A stretch of DNA of 55,918 bases, taken from the NCBI GenBank assembly GCA_019120575.1, contig DWUU01000023.1, positions 1 to 55,918 on the forward strand, read 5' to 3'. Origin of the DNA: Candidatus Mediterraneibacter quadrami (lineage in GTDB: Bacteria > Bacillota > Clostridia > Lachnospirales > Lachnospiraceae). The number at the start of each line of letters is the position of its first letter. The stretch's first letter is position 1. Positions 34,626 through 42,547 of this stretch are shown piece by piece. The notes below the pieces were generated by a model. It saw only the letters and a list, made by a program, of their open reading frames with translations, did not search any database and was not told the origin of the DNA. Made by a program: the position numbers and the translations under genes.

Positions 34626-36146
34626 TCGCTTTCTGTTTCTCTGAGTCCTGAGCCTCTGCTCCTGCGGGCGACGCTGCACCTGCTGCCTCTGCCGCATTCT
34701 GCGGCGCTTCATCTGCGCTCTCTTCCGCCTTTTCGCCCGGATGATCTGAAGCCGGATGATGACCAGCGCAAACAGGATCAGGACAACCGCCGCCACGATC
34801 AGGACCGCCGTCAGCCAGCCCGGCAGCCGGAAGCCGCTTTCTTCCTGTCCGCCCTGCGCATGCTCCGTTTCTCCCGACGGATCCATCCGGTTCGTGTACC
34901 CGGTTGTCTCCTCGATATACTCCGGGGTGAGCGTCACATCCGCGCTTCCCACATTCTGGCCTTCATAATAAAACGTGATCTTTCCGGAAGCCTCCCGCTC
35001 ATCTGTGATCGAGATCTGGTGCTCCAGCGATGAGAAGTCGATTCCCTCCGGAAGGAGCACATAGGCGCCGTCTTCGGTGTAGGATCGGACTTCTTCCGGC
35101 TTCGCCTGTTCTTTCAGCATGACCTTGGAAAAGTTCTCAAACACATAGTCAAACATGGCCCGTGTGTCATCGTAGACATTTCCGTTGTCCCGGAGAACGA
35201 CTGCCGCCAGCCGGAGCGTTCCGTTCTCCGCCATGGTTACAAGGGTTGTCCTTGAATTATCGGTATAGCCGGTCTTGCCGCCCGTGCAGTATTCATAATA
35301 TCTGGAATGATTCGGCCAGAGCATCTTGTGGTTCTGCTGAACCGCCCTGGTCTCGTCCGTCAGGTTCGTCGCCCCGATGGTATAGTTCAGCGTCTGTGTG
35401 ACTGTCCGGAATTCTTCGTGTTTATAAAGCTCCGAGGCGATCAGCGCCATGTCATGGGCTGTCGTATAATGGAGATCATCGTGGAGCCCGTTGGCGTTCA
35501 CCCAGTTTGATCCCGTGCATCCAAGCTCCACCGCCCGGTCGTTCATTTTCTGTATGAACCCATCATAGCCGATTCCCATCTTATTCCCGACACTCTCGGC
35601 AATGGCATAGGCCACTTCGTTTCCAGAAGCAAGGAGCATCCCGTACATGGCGTCCTTCAGACTCAGGATCTCCCCCGGCTTCATGCCGATGCTGGCGTAA
35701 TCCCAGCGCAGGATGTCGATGCTGGCCGGGGAGAATTCCACTTCGTCATCCATATCCGCGTTTTCCAGCGCTACAAGCGCGGTCATCAGTTTCGTGATGC
35801 TGGCCGGATAATGCTTGTCATCCACTTTCTTCCCGTACAGGACCGCCCCGCTGTCCATATCCATGACGATGGCGGCGCAACCATATACCTGGGGGCCTTT
35901 CGGCCAGCCGGCAATGCTGTTCGTCTCCGGCTGTGTATCATATGATTTCTGCAGCGCCTCCTCATAGGACAGCCCTTCGATCCCGGCCTCGGCATCCGGA
36001 TTGATCGGCGCGGGAGCCTCCTGCTGCTGAGACTCCTCCGCAGGCAGAGCTGTCTGAGCTGACGGTTCGGCATATGCAACAGCCGGTGTAAGCAGCACGG
36101 CGCAGGCTATAACTGCTGCCGCCGCACGTTTCAGAATTCGTTCCAT
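34623..36146 (-). CDS. D-alanyl-D-alanine carboxypeptidase (S11, PBP5/DacF type)
   Basis: A 507-residue low-molecular-weight penicillin-binding protein that trims the terminal D-Ala from peptidoglycan stem peptides. Signal peptide at residues 1-27; catalytic SxxK in PASITKLMTALVALE near residue 117; SxN as ASGNEVAYAIAE near 175; KTG as TGGKTGYTDNSRTT near 290. A PBP5-like C-terminal domain is followed by a membrane helix (about 445-470) and a strongly basic Arg/Gln-rich tail, longer than usual for DacF. Regulation cannot be read; the terminator directly follows the stop. Confidence 0.9.
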   Translation of the reverse strand: MERILKRAAAAVIACAVLLTPAVAYAEPSAQTALPAEESQQQEAPAPINPDAEAGIEGLSYEEALQKSYDTQPETNSIAGWPKGPQVYGCAAIVMDMDSGAVLYGKKVDDKHYPASITKLMTALVALENADMDDEVEFSPASIDILRWDYASIGMKPGEILSLKDAMYGMLLASGNEVAYAIAESVGNKMGIGYDGFIQKMNDRAVELGCTGSNWVNANGLHDDLHYTTAHDMALIASELYKHEEFRTVTQTLNYTIGATNLTDETRAVQQNHKMLWPNHSRYYEYCTGGKTGYTDNSRTTLVTMAENGTLRLAAVVLRDNGNVYDDTRAMFDYVFENFSKVMLKEQAKPEEVRSYTEDGAYVLLPEGIDFSSLEHQISITDEREASGKITFYYEGQNVGSADVTLTPEYIEETTGYTNRMDPSGETEHAQGGQEESGFRLPGWLTAVLIVAAVVLILFALVIIRLQIIRAKRRKRAQMKRRRMRQRQQVQRRPQEQRLRTQRNRKR

Positions 36147-36224
36147 TTCGTTCCTCCGACAAAAAACGTAAACTTTCCCTATATTATAGTAAAACCGACT
36201 GCCGGATGCAAGTTTTTTGAACTT

Positions 36225-36250
36225 AAAAAAGGAGCCACTCAGCGGCTCCC
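36225..36250 (-). terminator. Terminator after the RhuM remnant
   Basis: On the minus strand GGAGCCGCTGAGTGGCTCC forms a 6-8-bp stem followed by six T, 29 bp past the RhuM remnant's stop. Confidence 0.8.
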
Positions 36251-36278
36251 ATAAGACAGTACAAACAAAAAGTAATTA

Positions 36279-36649
36279 TTAATTACTTTTTTCTTCTGTA
36301 CTGGCAATAAGACGATCAAAATCACTTTGATACAGACGAATTTGACCGTTGATTAATCTGTTTTTATCTAAAACGTATCCTTGCTTTGCAAAGGTATCCA
36401 GCACTTTTGTTGCCCATTGCCGGAATTGTGTTGCCCTGGCGGAATTTACACGGTAACCAACAGCAATTATAGCAGATAGCGAATGCTTCTATCTATATCG
36501 AAAAGCTGTCCAATCGCTTTTTGTGTAAGCCATACATTGTGATCCTGCACACGGACTTCAATGCTGTCCTCATGGGCATCCTTTGTAAATACAAGAAAAT
36601 CCACAGTGCTATTTCGGATCTGAAACTTTGTGCTCTTATTTTCAGTCAT
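36279..36649 (-). pseudogene. RhuM family protein, internally deleted and frameshifted
   Basis: The first part (MTENKSTKFQIRNSTVDFLVF ... VWLTQKAIGQLFDIDRS) is the N-terminus of RhuM-like proteins, which usually have about 300 residues. After DIDRSIRYLL the frame closes; translation in another frame continues with AIIAVGYRVNSARATQFRQWATKVLDTFAKQGYVLDKNRLI and ends at TAA 36281-36279, which is a later part of the same family. Roughly 30 residues in the middle, plus the C-terminal half, are gone. RhuM function is unknown (first noted on a Salmonella island). Confidence 0.75.
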
Positions 36650-36756
36650 TATGTATGATCCTCCAGGCATTCCCTGTAATCCGCTTCACTTGCGAAGAGG
36701 ATGTATTCACCGTCCACATATCCCATATATCCGTTGTCTGTATTGTATCCTTTCAT
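36649..36756 (-). CDS. Small 35-residue protein coupled to the RhuM remnant
   Basis: Reads MKGYNTDNGYMGYVDGEYIL followed by FASEADYRECLEDHT. AAAGGAG lies 9 nt before the ATG. Its TAA overlaps the ATG of the RhuM remnant as TAATG, a translational-coupling junction. The Gly/Tyr-rich 'GYMGYVDGEYILFASEADY' style recurs, from memory, as a small hypothetical protein in Lachnospiraceae, often next to such genes. Function unknown. It is intact although its partner is broken. Confidence 0.6.
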   Translation of the reverse strand: MKGYNTDNGYMGYVDGEYILFASEADYRECLEDHT

Positions 36757-36830
36757 AAGTTATCGCTCCTTTATCTTTTTTCTGATGTCAGAATAAAAGA
36801 TAAGGTGTACGATAAGAATACCACCTTCAG

Positions 36831-37769
36831 TTAAAGTTCCTCAAGATACTCCCTGGCCAGATTATCCCATTCCCTCCATCCGTCATCATTTCTCCGGTCC
36901 GGCAGATCATAATTGTCAGCCAGGTATTGCCCGATATATGCCGTCACTTTCCTCGCCCCGCTTATGTTGAGATGATCGCCCCTGTCATAGCTGTCCTGTT
37001 TCCAGTCGATCCCGATATCACGGAATTTCATGTTCAGATCCACATATGGCAGATTATTTTCCCGTGCATATTCTTCCAGTGAATTGTGCTTCTTATAATT
37101 ATAGTTCTTCGGCGAAGGCGCGCTTACCAGCAGGAGATCCGCCCCGTTCTTCTCGCACAGCCTTTTTATCTTCTCCATATATACGCGGACGACTTCCGGG
37201 ATCTGCGCCTTGTCCTTCGTCTCTTTCATATACTCTTCATCTCCCTCATAGGAAACGACTTTGTCCCGTATCTCGAATCCTTTATAGCTTTTCTTCAGGC
37301 CGCCCGGCCCGTCGAACAGCGCCTTCCAGGCGTTGTGGTATTTGATCACGGGAAAATGATATGCCAGCGGTTCGGTCAGGGACAACTGTACGTTTTTCAG
37401 AAATCCGGGATCCCGGAACATCGTATTCGTCTCAAAAAGCACCAATTTCGGCGACTGTGTCCTGAATGCCGTCTTCAATATGTAATAGGTCTCCTGGATC
37501 CGCTGCCCCGGCTGTCCGCAGTCGTATGCGGCGATCCCCGCCCGGTCCCACAGGTCCATCGGAGATACGGACGTATAGCTCTCGCTGTCGCCGGCCACGA
37601 GCACATCGATCGTATTCTTTTTCTCTGCGCTGACCGAGGCGAATACGCGGCTGCGCCCGCTCACCGATCCGCTTACATTTCTTACTATGACCTGTATCCC
37701 TGCGGAACACGCCCACAAAAGGACTGCAAATACAAGCAGGAACAGGATTACTCTTTTTAATTTCTTCAA
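36831..37769 (-). CDS. SGNH-hydrolase-fold, DltD-like protein
   Basis: A 312-residue protein with an N-terminal membrane helix (residues 7-28) and an extracytoplasmic SGNH-like domain: block I LVAGDSESYTSVSP with the nucleophile Ser near residue 63, and block V DRGDHLNISGARKV with Asp/His near residue 270. It plays the position of DltD, which helps move D-alanine from the MBOAT/carrier complex to teichoic acid. It is the last gene of the five-gene operon, 27 bp after the MBOAT gene. Similarity to true DltD is only in fold and place, so the acceptor is unknown. Confidence 0.8.
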   Translation of the reverse strand: MKKLKRVILFLLVFAVLLWACSAGIQVIVRNVSGSVSGRSRVFASVSAEKKNTIDVLVAGDSESYTSVSPMDLWDRAGIAAYDCGQPGQRIQETYYILKTAFRTQSPKLVLFETNTMFRDPGFLKNVQLSLTEPLAYHFPVIKYHNAWKALFDGPGGLKKSYKGFEIRDKVVSYEGDEEYMKETKDKAQIPEVVRVYMEKIKRLCEKNGADLLLVSAPSPKNYNYKKHNSLEEYARENNLPYVDLNMKFRDIGIDWKQDSYDRGDHLNISGARKVTAYIGQYLADNYDLPDRRNDDGWREWDNLAREYLEEL

Positions 37770-37796
37770 ATGAACCTCCTCTAATGTGCTTATCTT

Positions 37797-39383
37797 TTAG
37801 AATCCGGCGTATATCATATCCACAGCCTGATATCCGTCCCCGTACGCGGCGATCACGACCACCGCAAGGATCAGCGCATAATAGAGCCCCCATCGCAGAA
37901 AGACCGGCTTCTGTGCCAGGCTCTTCCGTATATCAATGCCTCTCTCTTTCACGGATCCTATAACAGCCACCGCGATGCAGCCGGCCGCAATAGCGGCAAG
38001 ATCCGCCCTGCTCATCCCCAGTTCAAAGATCCCGCCGTTCCACAGACCGGAGATGTCAAAATCCCGGAACATGCTGATGAACATGCGGACCCCGGCGCGC
38101 AGGCCATCCGCCCGGAAGAACAGTTCTCCGATGAAAATGATCACCCATGTTTTTGCGATTCTCATATACTTCAGGCCTTTCGCACCGGGATCAATATGAG
38201 CGGCCGCAAGGATCCGGTCGCGCACTGGCTCCACGGCTATCCCGATGAGGATCAGTGTAAAATAATACATCCCGTAAAAGATATAACTCCACCGCGCGCC
38301 GTGCCACAATCCGTTGCACAGCCACACCGGGAACAGCGCCATTGCGGACGTCCCAAGCATCGCGATATATTTCCCCAGACGCTTCCTGCCGTACTGGTTC
38401 CATTTTTTCACAGGCCCGGACACGGACACCGGGTAGAAGATGTACGTCTTGAACCACATCCCCAGCGTAATGTGCCACCTGCGCCAGAATTCAGCCGCGC
38501 TCTGCGCGCAGAAAGGCTGGCGGAAGTTCTCCGGGAGCCGGACTCCGAAGAGCTGGCCGCTTCCGATGATGATGTCCATGCACCCTGAGAATTCCATATA
38601 GAGCTGGACCGTATAGGCCACAGCCGCGAATGCGGTCATCACTCCGCTGTAGGATGCATAGTTTCCGAATATGGCGTCCACACCGATGGCCAGCCGGTCC
38701 GCGACCACCTTTTTCTTAAAGAGGCCCCAGAATATCCGGATATACCCGTCTGTAAGGTTGTCCATTTCCAGCGGCCTGCCTTCAAAAAGCGTATCGGATG
38801 TATCCTGCCACCGGCAGATCGGCCCTTCCATGATCTGAGGAAAGAAGGAGAGGAACAGCGCGGTCCTCTCCAGATCTTTCTCCGCCCGGATCTTCCCCCA
38901 GTATACGTCCGCCATGTAACCTACAGCCTGCAGCGTATAGAATGAGATGCCGACCGGCATGAGGATCTTCTTCTCCTCAAGGGTAAATGGCAGGATGCTC
39001 CCGAAGATCCCGTTCACATTTTCTGCAAAGAAGTTATAATATTTCAGATACGCAAGGATGCCGACAAGGAGCAGAATGCCGAATGCGAGTACCTGCCGGG
39101 ATTTTCTCTGATACATCCTTTTCAGCCGCTTCTTCTCTTCCCGTGGAACGCCGGCCGGCGCCGCCTTCTGTTCAGACCGCAGCCATTCCAGCCAGATCCC
39201 GATGCAGTGTACGAAGACCGTCGTTCCGAGAAGATATATGATCAGACTCCCGCTGAGTGACCAGAAGAACAGATAACCGGCCCCCAGCAGGACCCTTCCC
39301 CGCCACCGCCGCGGTGCGAGCTGATACAGGATCAGGCACAGCGGGAGAAAGGCGAATCCGTATACCATTGATTGATAAGTCAT
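37797..39383 (-). CDS. MBOAT family O-acyltransferase, DltB-like
   Basis: A 528-residue polytopic membrane protein of the MBOAT family (DltB/AlgI type). The conserved His lies in VWLCNGLWHGARWSYIFYG near residue 360, with the characteristic MDIIIGSGQLFGVRLPENFRQPF and FWRRWHITLGMWFKTYIF segments upstream. In dlt systems this protein passes the aminoacyl group from the carrier protein through the membrane to a Ser/Tyr of a partner and on to a polymer. It starts 3 bp after the carrier-protein gene, so stoichiometric expression is likely. Substrate inferred from the operon only. Confidence 0.92.
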   Translation of the reverse strand: MTYQSMVYGFAFLPLCLILYQLAPRRWRGRVLLGAGYLFFWSLSGSLIIYLLGTTVFVHCIGIWLEWLRSEQKAAPAGVPREEKKRLKRMYQRKSRQVLAFGILLLVGILAYLKYYNFFAENVNGIFGSILPFTLEEKKILMPVGISFYTLQAVGYMADVYWGKIRAEKDLERTALFLSFFPQIMEGPICRWQDTSDTLFEGRPLEMDNLTDGYIRIFWGLFKKKVVADRLAIGVDAIFGNYASYSGVMTAFAAVAYTVQLYMEFSGCMDIIIGSGQLFGVRLPENFRQPFCAQSAAEFWRRWHITLGMWFKTYIFYPVSVSGPVKKWNQYGRKRLGKYIAMLGTSAMALFPVWLCNGLWHGARWSYIFYGMYYFTLILIGIAVEPVRDRILAAAHIDPGAKGLKYMRIAKTWVIIFIGELFFRADGLRAGVRMFISMFRDFDISGLWNGGIFELGMSRADLAAIAAGCIAVAVIGSVKERGIDIRKSLAQKPVFLRWGLYYALILAVVVIAAYGDGYQAVDMIYAGF

Positions 39384-39386
39384 GAA

Positions 39387-39614
39387 TCAGTTCTCCTGCA
39401 GTCTCTTGATCATCTTCCAGATTGATTCCGCGGAATTAAAATTCTCCGGCATCATCTCCGCCGCTTCGATGTCGATATCAAAGGAATCTTCCAGTTCCGA
39501 CACGAGCGTGATCACGCCGAACGAATCCAACAGCCGGTCATCAATCAGGGCTTTCTCCTGTGTATAGTCAATACTGTCGTCGATCTCTTTTAAAATGTTC
39601 ATCAGTTCTTCCAT
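39387..39614 (-). CDS. Acyl/peptidyl carrier protein, DltC-like
   Basis: A 75-residue acidic helical protein with the 4'-phosphopantetheine site in LLDSFGVITLVSELED; Ser of DSF near residue 33 is the attachment residue (DSL/DSM in most carriers). Start at 39614 (MEELMNILKEID) has AGAGATAAGA-type sequence just before it; the longer frame overlaps the decarboxylase gene. It sits between decarboxylase (4-bp gap) and MBOAT (3-bp gap), so it probably carries the substrate from adenylation enzyme through decarboxylase to transferase. Confidence 0.87.
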   Translation of the reverse strand: MEELMNILKEIDDSIDYTQEKALIDDRLLDSFGVITLVSELEDSFDIDIEAAEMMPENFNSAESIWKMIKRLQEN

Positions 39615-39618
39615 TGTC

Positions 39619-40803
39619 TTATCTCTCCTCCATATTCCACACATAGGTTGGCTGTGACTTTCTCAGTGTTTTCCATCCGTCCTCCCTGCTGAAGGATACG
39701 ACGGCCGGCAGCGGATGGCTCAGAAAAAGAGCCATACCCTCCATCGCGGAGTAGGCCCCCGCACGTTCGAATACCAGGATCTTCCCGGTTCTGACGCCGG
39801 ACAATTCCACATTGCCGCAGAGCACGTCATTCATCGTGCACAGTGCGCCGCAGACGGTCCAATGCTTTTTCATGCCTGCATTTTCCTCCGGTATGATCCG
39901 GATCCCCGGCCGGTACATCCCCCGGATCTGCCCGTCATAATTGAGCTGATGGCTTCCCCCGTCCACGATGCAGTAATCAATATCCCCGTTCTTCTTCACA
40001 TCCCGGATCTCTGTCAGATAGCTGCCGCATTCTGCCGCAAACGCCCTGCCGAGTTCTATCGTGACCTTTCCTTTCCACTGCATGGACCGGATCGCATCCC
40101 TCAGTGCGCGAAATCCTTCGTCCGTATAGGTCTGCGCGTCTTTTCCCTCAAAATACGGCACAGCCGTCCCGGGGCCGTACTCCAGGTGACGGACCTGTAT
40201 ATTCCACTCATCCCGCATCTTCTGCAGAAAATCATCCAGCATCTCCAGCTCCGCCCGGAACTGTCTCAGATGCCGCTTCTGTGTGCCTGAGAAATAATGC
40301 AGCCCTTCGATCTCCAGATACGGGCTCATGGCGGCCAGCCCGAACACGCTGCGCACCGCATCCTCGTCCATGCCGAACTGGGAACCGTTGGTCAGCCGTG
40401 GATAGAGCCTGAGCACTTTCTTATGTTCATCGCTCCACTCCAGGAAATGATGGAGCTGCTTTATTGATTCCACTGTATAGCGGCACCGTCCTTCACAGGC
40501 ATCCAGGATCCGATATATATCCTCCTTCTTCTTCAGCACGCCGGAGATGAGAAGCTTCTCCGGTGGGATCTCCAGCTCCCTGCAGATCAGAAATTCGCCC
40601 ATAGAGCATACTTCGATCCGATCCGTACAGCCGGCCATCACTTCTGTCAGAAAGGGGTTGGCCTTCATGGCATAACAGAGTCCGATTTCCTCTCCCAGGG
40701 CATTTTTTATCCTGTCCGCCTGTTTCTTCAACAGGTCAAGATCAAAAATATAGAGCGGGGTCCCGTACCTTGACGCCGCATATTCCAACTGTTCTCTTCG
40801 CAT
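39619..40803 (-). CDS. PLP-dependent decarboxylase, alanine-racemase fold (DAP decarboxylase/BtrK-like)
   Basis: A 394-residue fold-type III PLP enzyme. The PLP lysine is in IGLCYAMKANPF near residue 47, the glycine loop in HLEYGPGTAVPYF near residue 205, and the second active-site segment in CGALCTMNDVLCGN near residue 325, with ERAGAYSAMEGM near 355. Family members decarboxylate meso-DAP, ornithine/arginine or, in butirosin synthesis (BtrK), carrier-bound glutamate. It is inside a dlt-like operon, 12 bp after the adenylation gene and 4 bp before the carrier gene, and no other lysine-pathway gene is near. Action on a carrier-bound amino acid is therefore the best hypothesis. Confidence 0.85.
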   Translation of the reverse strand: MRREQLEYAASRYGTPLYIFDLDLLKKQADRIKNALGEEIGLCYAMKANPFLTEVMAGCTDRIEVCSMGEFLICRELEIPPEKLLISGVLKKKEDIYRILDACEGRCRYTVESIKQLHHFLEWSDEHKKVLRLYPRLTNGSQFGMDEDAVRSVFGLAAMSPYLEIEGLHYFSGTQKRHLRQFRAELEMLDDFLQKMRDEWNIQVRHLEYGPGTAVPYFEGKDAQTYTDEGFRALRDAIRSMQWKGKVTIELGRAFAAECGSYLTEIRDVKKNGDIDYCIVDGGSHQLNYDGQIRGMYRPGIRIIPEENAGMKKHWTVCGALCTMNDVLCGNVELSGVRTGKILVFERAGAYSAMEGMALFLSHPLPAVVSFSREDGWKTLRKSQPTYVWNMEER

Positions 40804-40815
40804 AGGTTCCTCCTT

Positions 40816-42315
40816 CTATCCCATTTGCTTAAGACTGGCCCGGTCCGTCTTCCCGTTCTTGTTGAGCGGCATGGCCTCCAGCCGCACCAGCTTCGCCGGG
40901 ACCATGTACGCCGGCAGCTTATCTTTCAGATCCCTGCGCACTTCCGCGGGTTCGGCATCGCCCATATAGAAACCGGCGATGCGGTTCTTCTTCTCCTGGA
41001 AGACGCAGCAGCTTCTCTGCACATCCTGCACCGCATTCATCGCATTCTCTATCTCTTCCAGTTCGATCCGGTGCCCCATATGCTTGATCTGAAAATCCTT
41101 TCTCCCGGCAAACATAAGCCGTCCTCTCTCGTCGTAGTATCCCAGGTCCCCGGTCCGGTATATGCGCCGTGGCCGGCCGCCTCCGACCGGATACATGACG
41201 AACCGTTTCCCGGTCTGCTCCTCATCCCGGTAGTACCCCCGGGCGAGAGACTCGCCCGCCACGCAGATCTCGCCCTGTCTTCCCGGGTCTGCGATCTCAA
41301 GGTCCTCCTCATCCAGGAGGAATACGGTCCTGCCGGGAAATGCTTTTCCGATCGGGATCTTCTCCCCTTCTTCATAATCCCATACAACCGGATAGTAGGT
41401 GCAGTTGCACGTGATCTCGGTGGGCCCGTACAGATTATAAAAATGTGTGTGGGGAAGAGCCTCCCGCCAGAGCTTCAACTGCTTCGGAGGCATCGCCTCC
41501 CCGCTGAACATGACTTTATTCACCCGGTCCGGCACCCTGTACCTGAGCCCTTTCAGCGAAGATATGAGGGTCAGCGCCGACACCGCCCATGTGAGTGACG
41601 TGACCTTTTTCTCACACAGATAATCCAGAAGCCTGGGCGGCGTGGCAAAGTATTCCTTCGGGATCAGCACGAGCTTCGCACCGGTCATCAGTGAAGAATA
41701 GATATCCTTTACCGACACATCAAAATCAAAGGGAGCCTGATTGCCGATCACATCCCCGGCCGTGATCCCGAATATCTCTGTAAAATGCCGGATAAACCGG
41801 ATCACCGCGCCATGGCTCACCGCTACTGCTTTCGGCGTGCCGGTGGAGCCGGATGTAAAGATCCCGTACAGGATATCCGTCTCCCCGGACTGCTCCCGGA
41901 TCTTTGCCAGCCGCGCCGGATCCGCATCCTCCTTCACCAGATCTTCCGCAAAGACCCGGATGTCCTCTCTCCCGGACAGCTCCGCCGTCTTCCGGTCCGT
42001 CACCAGGATCTCCGGTTCCAGCAGATGAAAGATCTTCATAAGCCGTTCCGGCGGATTGTCCGGATTAACCGGGACATAAAAACATCCGGCATACACAGCG
42101 CCCAGCATGACTGCCAGCATGAGCGGACTTTTCTCCATCATGACCGGGACCGGACTGCCCGTCCGCACGCGCCTGCTGATGCCGCTGCCGATCCGCCTCG
42201 CCATCACGGCAAGCTCGTCCCACGTAAGCTCTTCATCATTGCATTCAACCGCCGTTCTGTATCGGAAACGGCCTGCTGTATGTTCCAGATATTCCAGAAT
42301 ATTTGTTCTGTTCAT
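40816..42315 (-). CDS. Amino-acid adenylation enzyme, DltA-like
   Basis: A 499-residue stand-alone adenylation enzyme that should activate an amino acid with ATP and load it on the adjacent carrier. Core motifs: FTSGSTGTPKAVAVSH (A3) near residue 150, FDFDVSVKDIY (A4) near 195, NLYGPTE (A5) near 300, YRTGDLGYYDERG (A7) near 395, GRKDFQIKHMGHRIELEEIE (A8) and LNKNGKTDR (A10). DltA proteins have FDLSVMD at the A4 pocket; here a Lys replaces that Met, pointing to a substrate other than D-Ala, perhaps an acidic one. AAGGGGTGA precedes the ATG. First gene of the operon. Confidence 0.87.
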   Translation of the reverse strand: MNRTNILEYLEHTAGRFRYRTAVECNDEELTWDELAVMARRIGSGISRRVRTGSPVPVMMEKSPLMLAVMLGAVYAGCFYVPVNPDNPPERLMKIFHLLEPEILVTDRKTAELSGREDIRVFAEDLVKEDADPARLAKIREQSGETDILYGIFTSGSTGTPKAVAVSHGAVIRFIRHFTEIFGITAGDVIGNQAPFDFDVSVKDIYSSLMTGAKLVLIPKEYFATPPRLLDYLCEKKVTSLTWAVSALTLISSLKGLRYRVPDRVNKVMFSGEAMPPKQLKLWREALPHTHFYNLYGPTEITCNCTYYPVVWDYEEGEKIPIGKAFPGRTVFLLDEEDLEIADPGRQGEICVAGESLARGYYRDEEQTGKRFVMYPVGGGRPRRIYRTGDLGYYDERGRLMFAGRKDFQIKHMGHRIELEEIENAMNAVQDVQRSCCVFQEKKNRIAGFYMGDAEPAEVRRDLKDKLPAYMVPAKLVRLEAMPLNKNGKTDRASLKQMG

Positions 42316-42468
42316 TTTGTCACCCCTTATTTCTTTGATGACTACAGTATGATTGATCTTTTTTAATATGCCGTGTAAATAATCTTAAGGTATCTTTAAA
42401 AACAGGATGGATTTTCACATATATTCTTTCATAAAAATAAAAAATATAAATTTTTTATAAATAAAATA

Positions 42469-42497
42469 TTTACACCCAGCTGCTTTTTCACTATACT
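42469..42497 (+). promoter_or_regulatory. cstA promoter (TTTACA, 17 bp, TATACT)
   Basis: TTTACA at 42469-42474, 17-bp spacer, TATACT at 42492-42497, about 50 bp before cstA. The upstream A/T-rich tract (42420-42468) could act as an UP-like element. Confidence 0.68.
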
Positions 42498-42547
42498 ATA
42501 GTAGTGTGCTAAAGAATTATACAAAAGAGACAAGGAGGTACAACAAC

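Noticed and set aside
39619-40803. Ordinary lysA for lysine synthesis
   Set aside because: Not excluded, but no dap gene is nearby and the gene is locked by 4-12 bp gaps inside the dlt-like operon, so a pathway-specific role is more likely.
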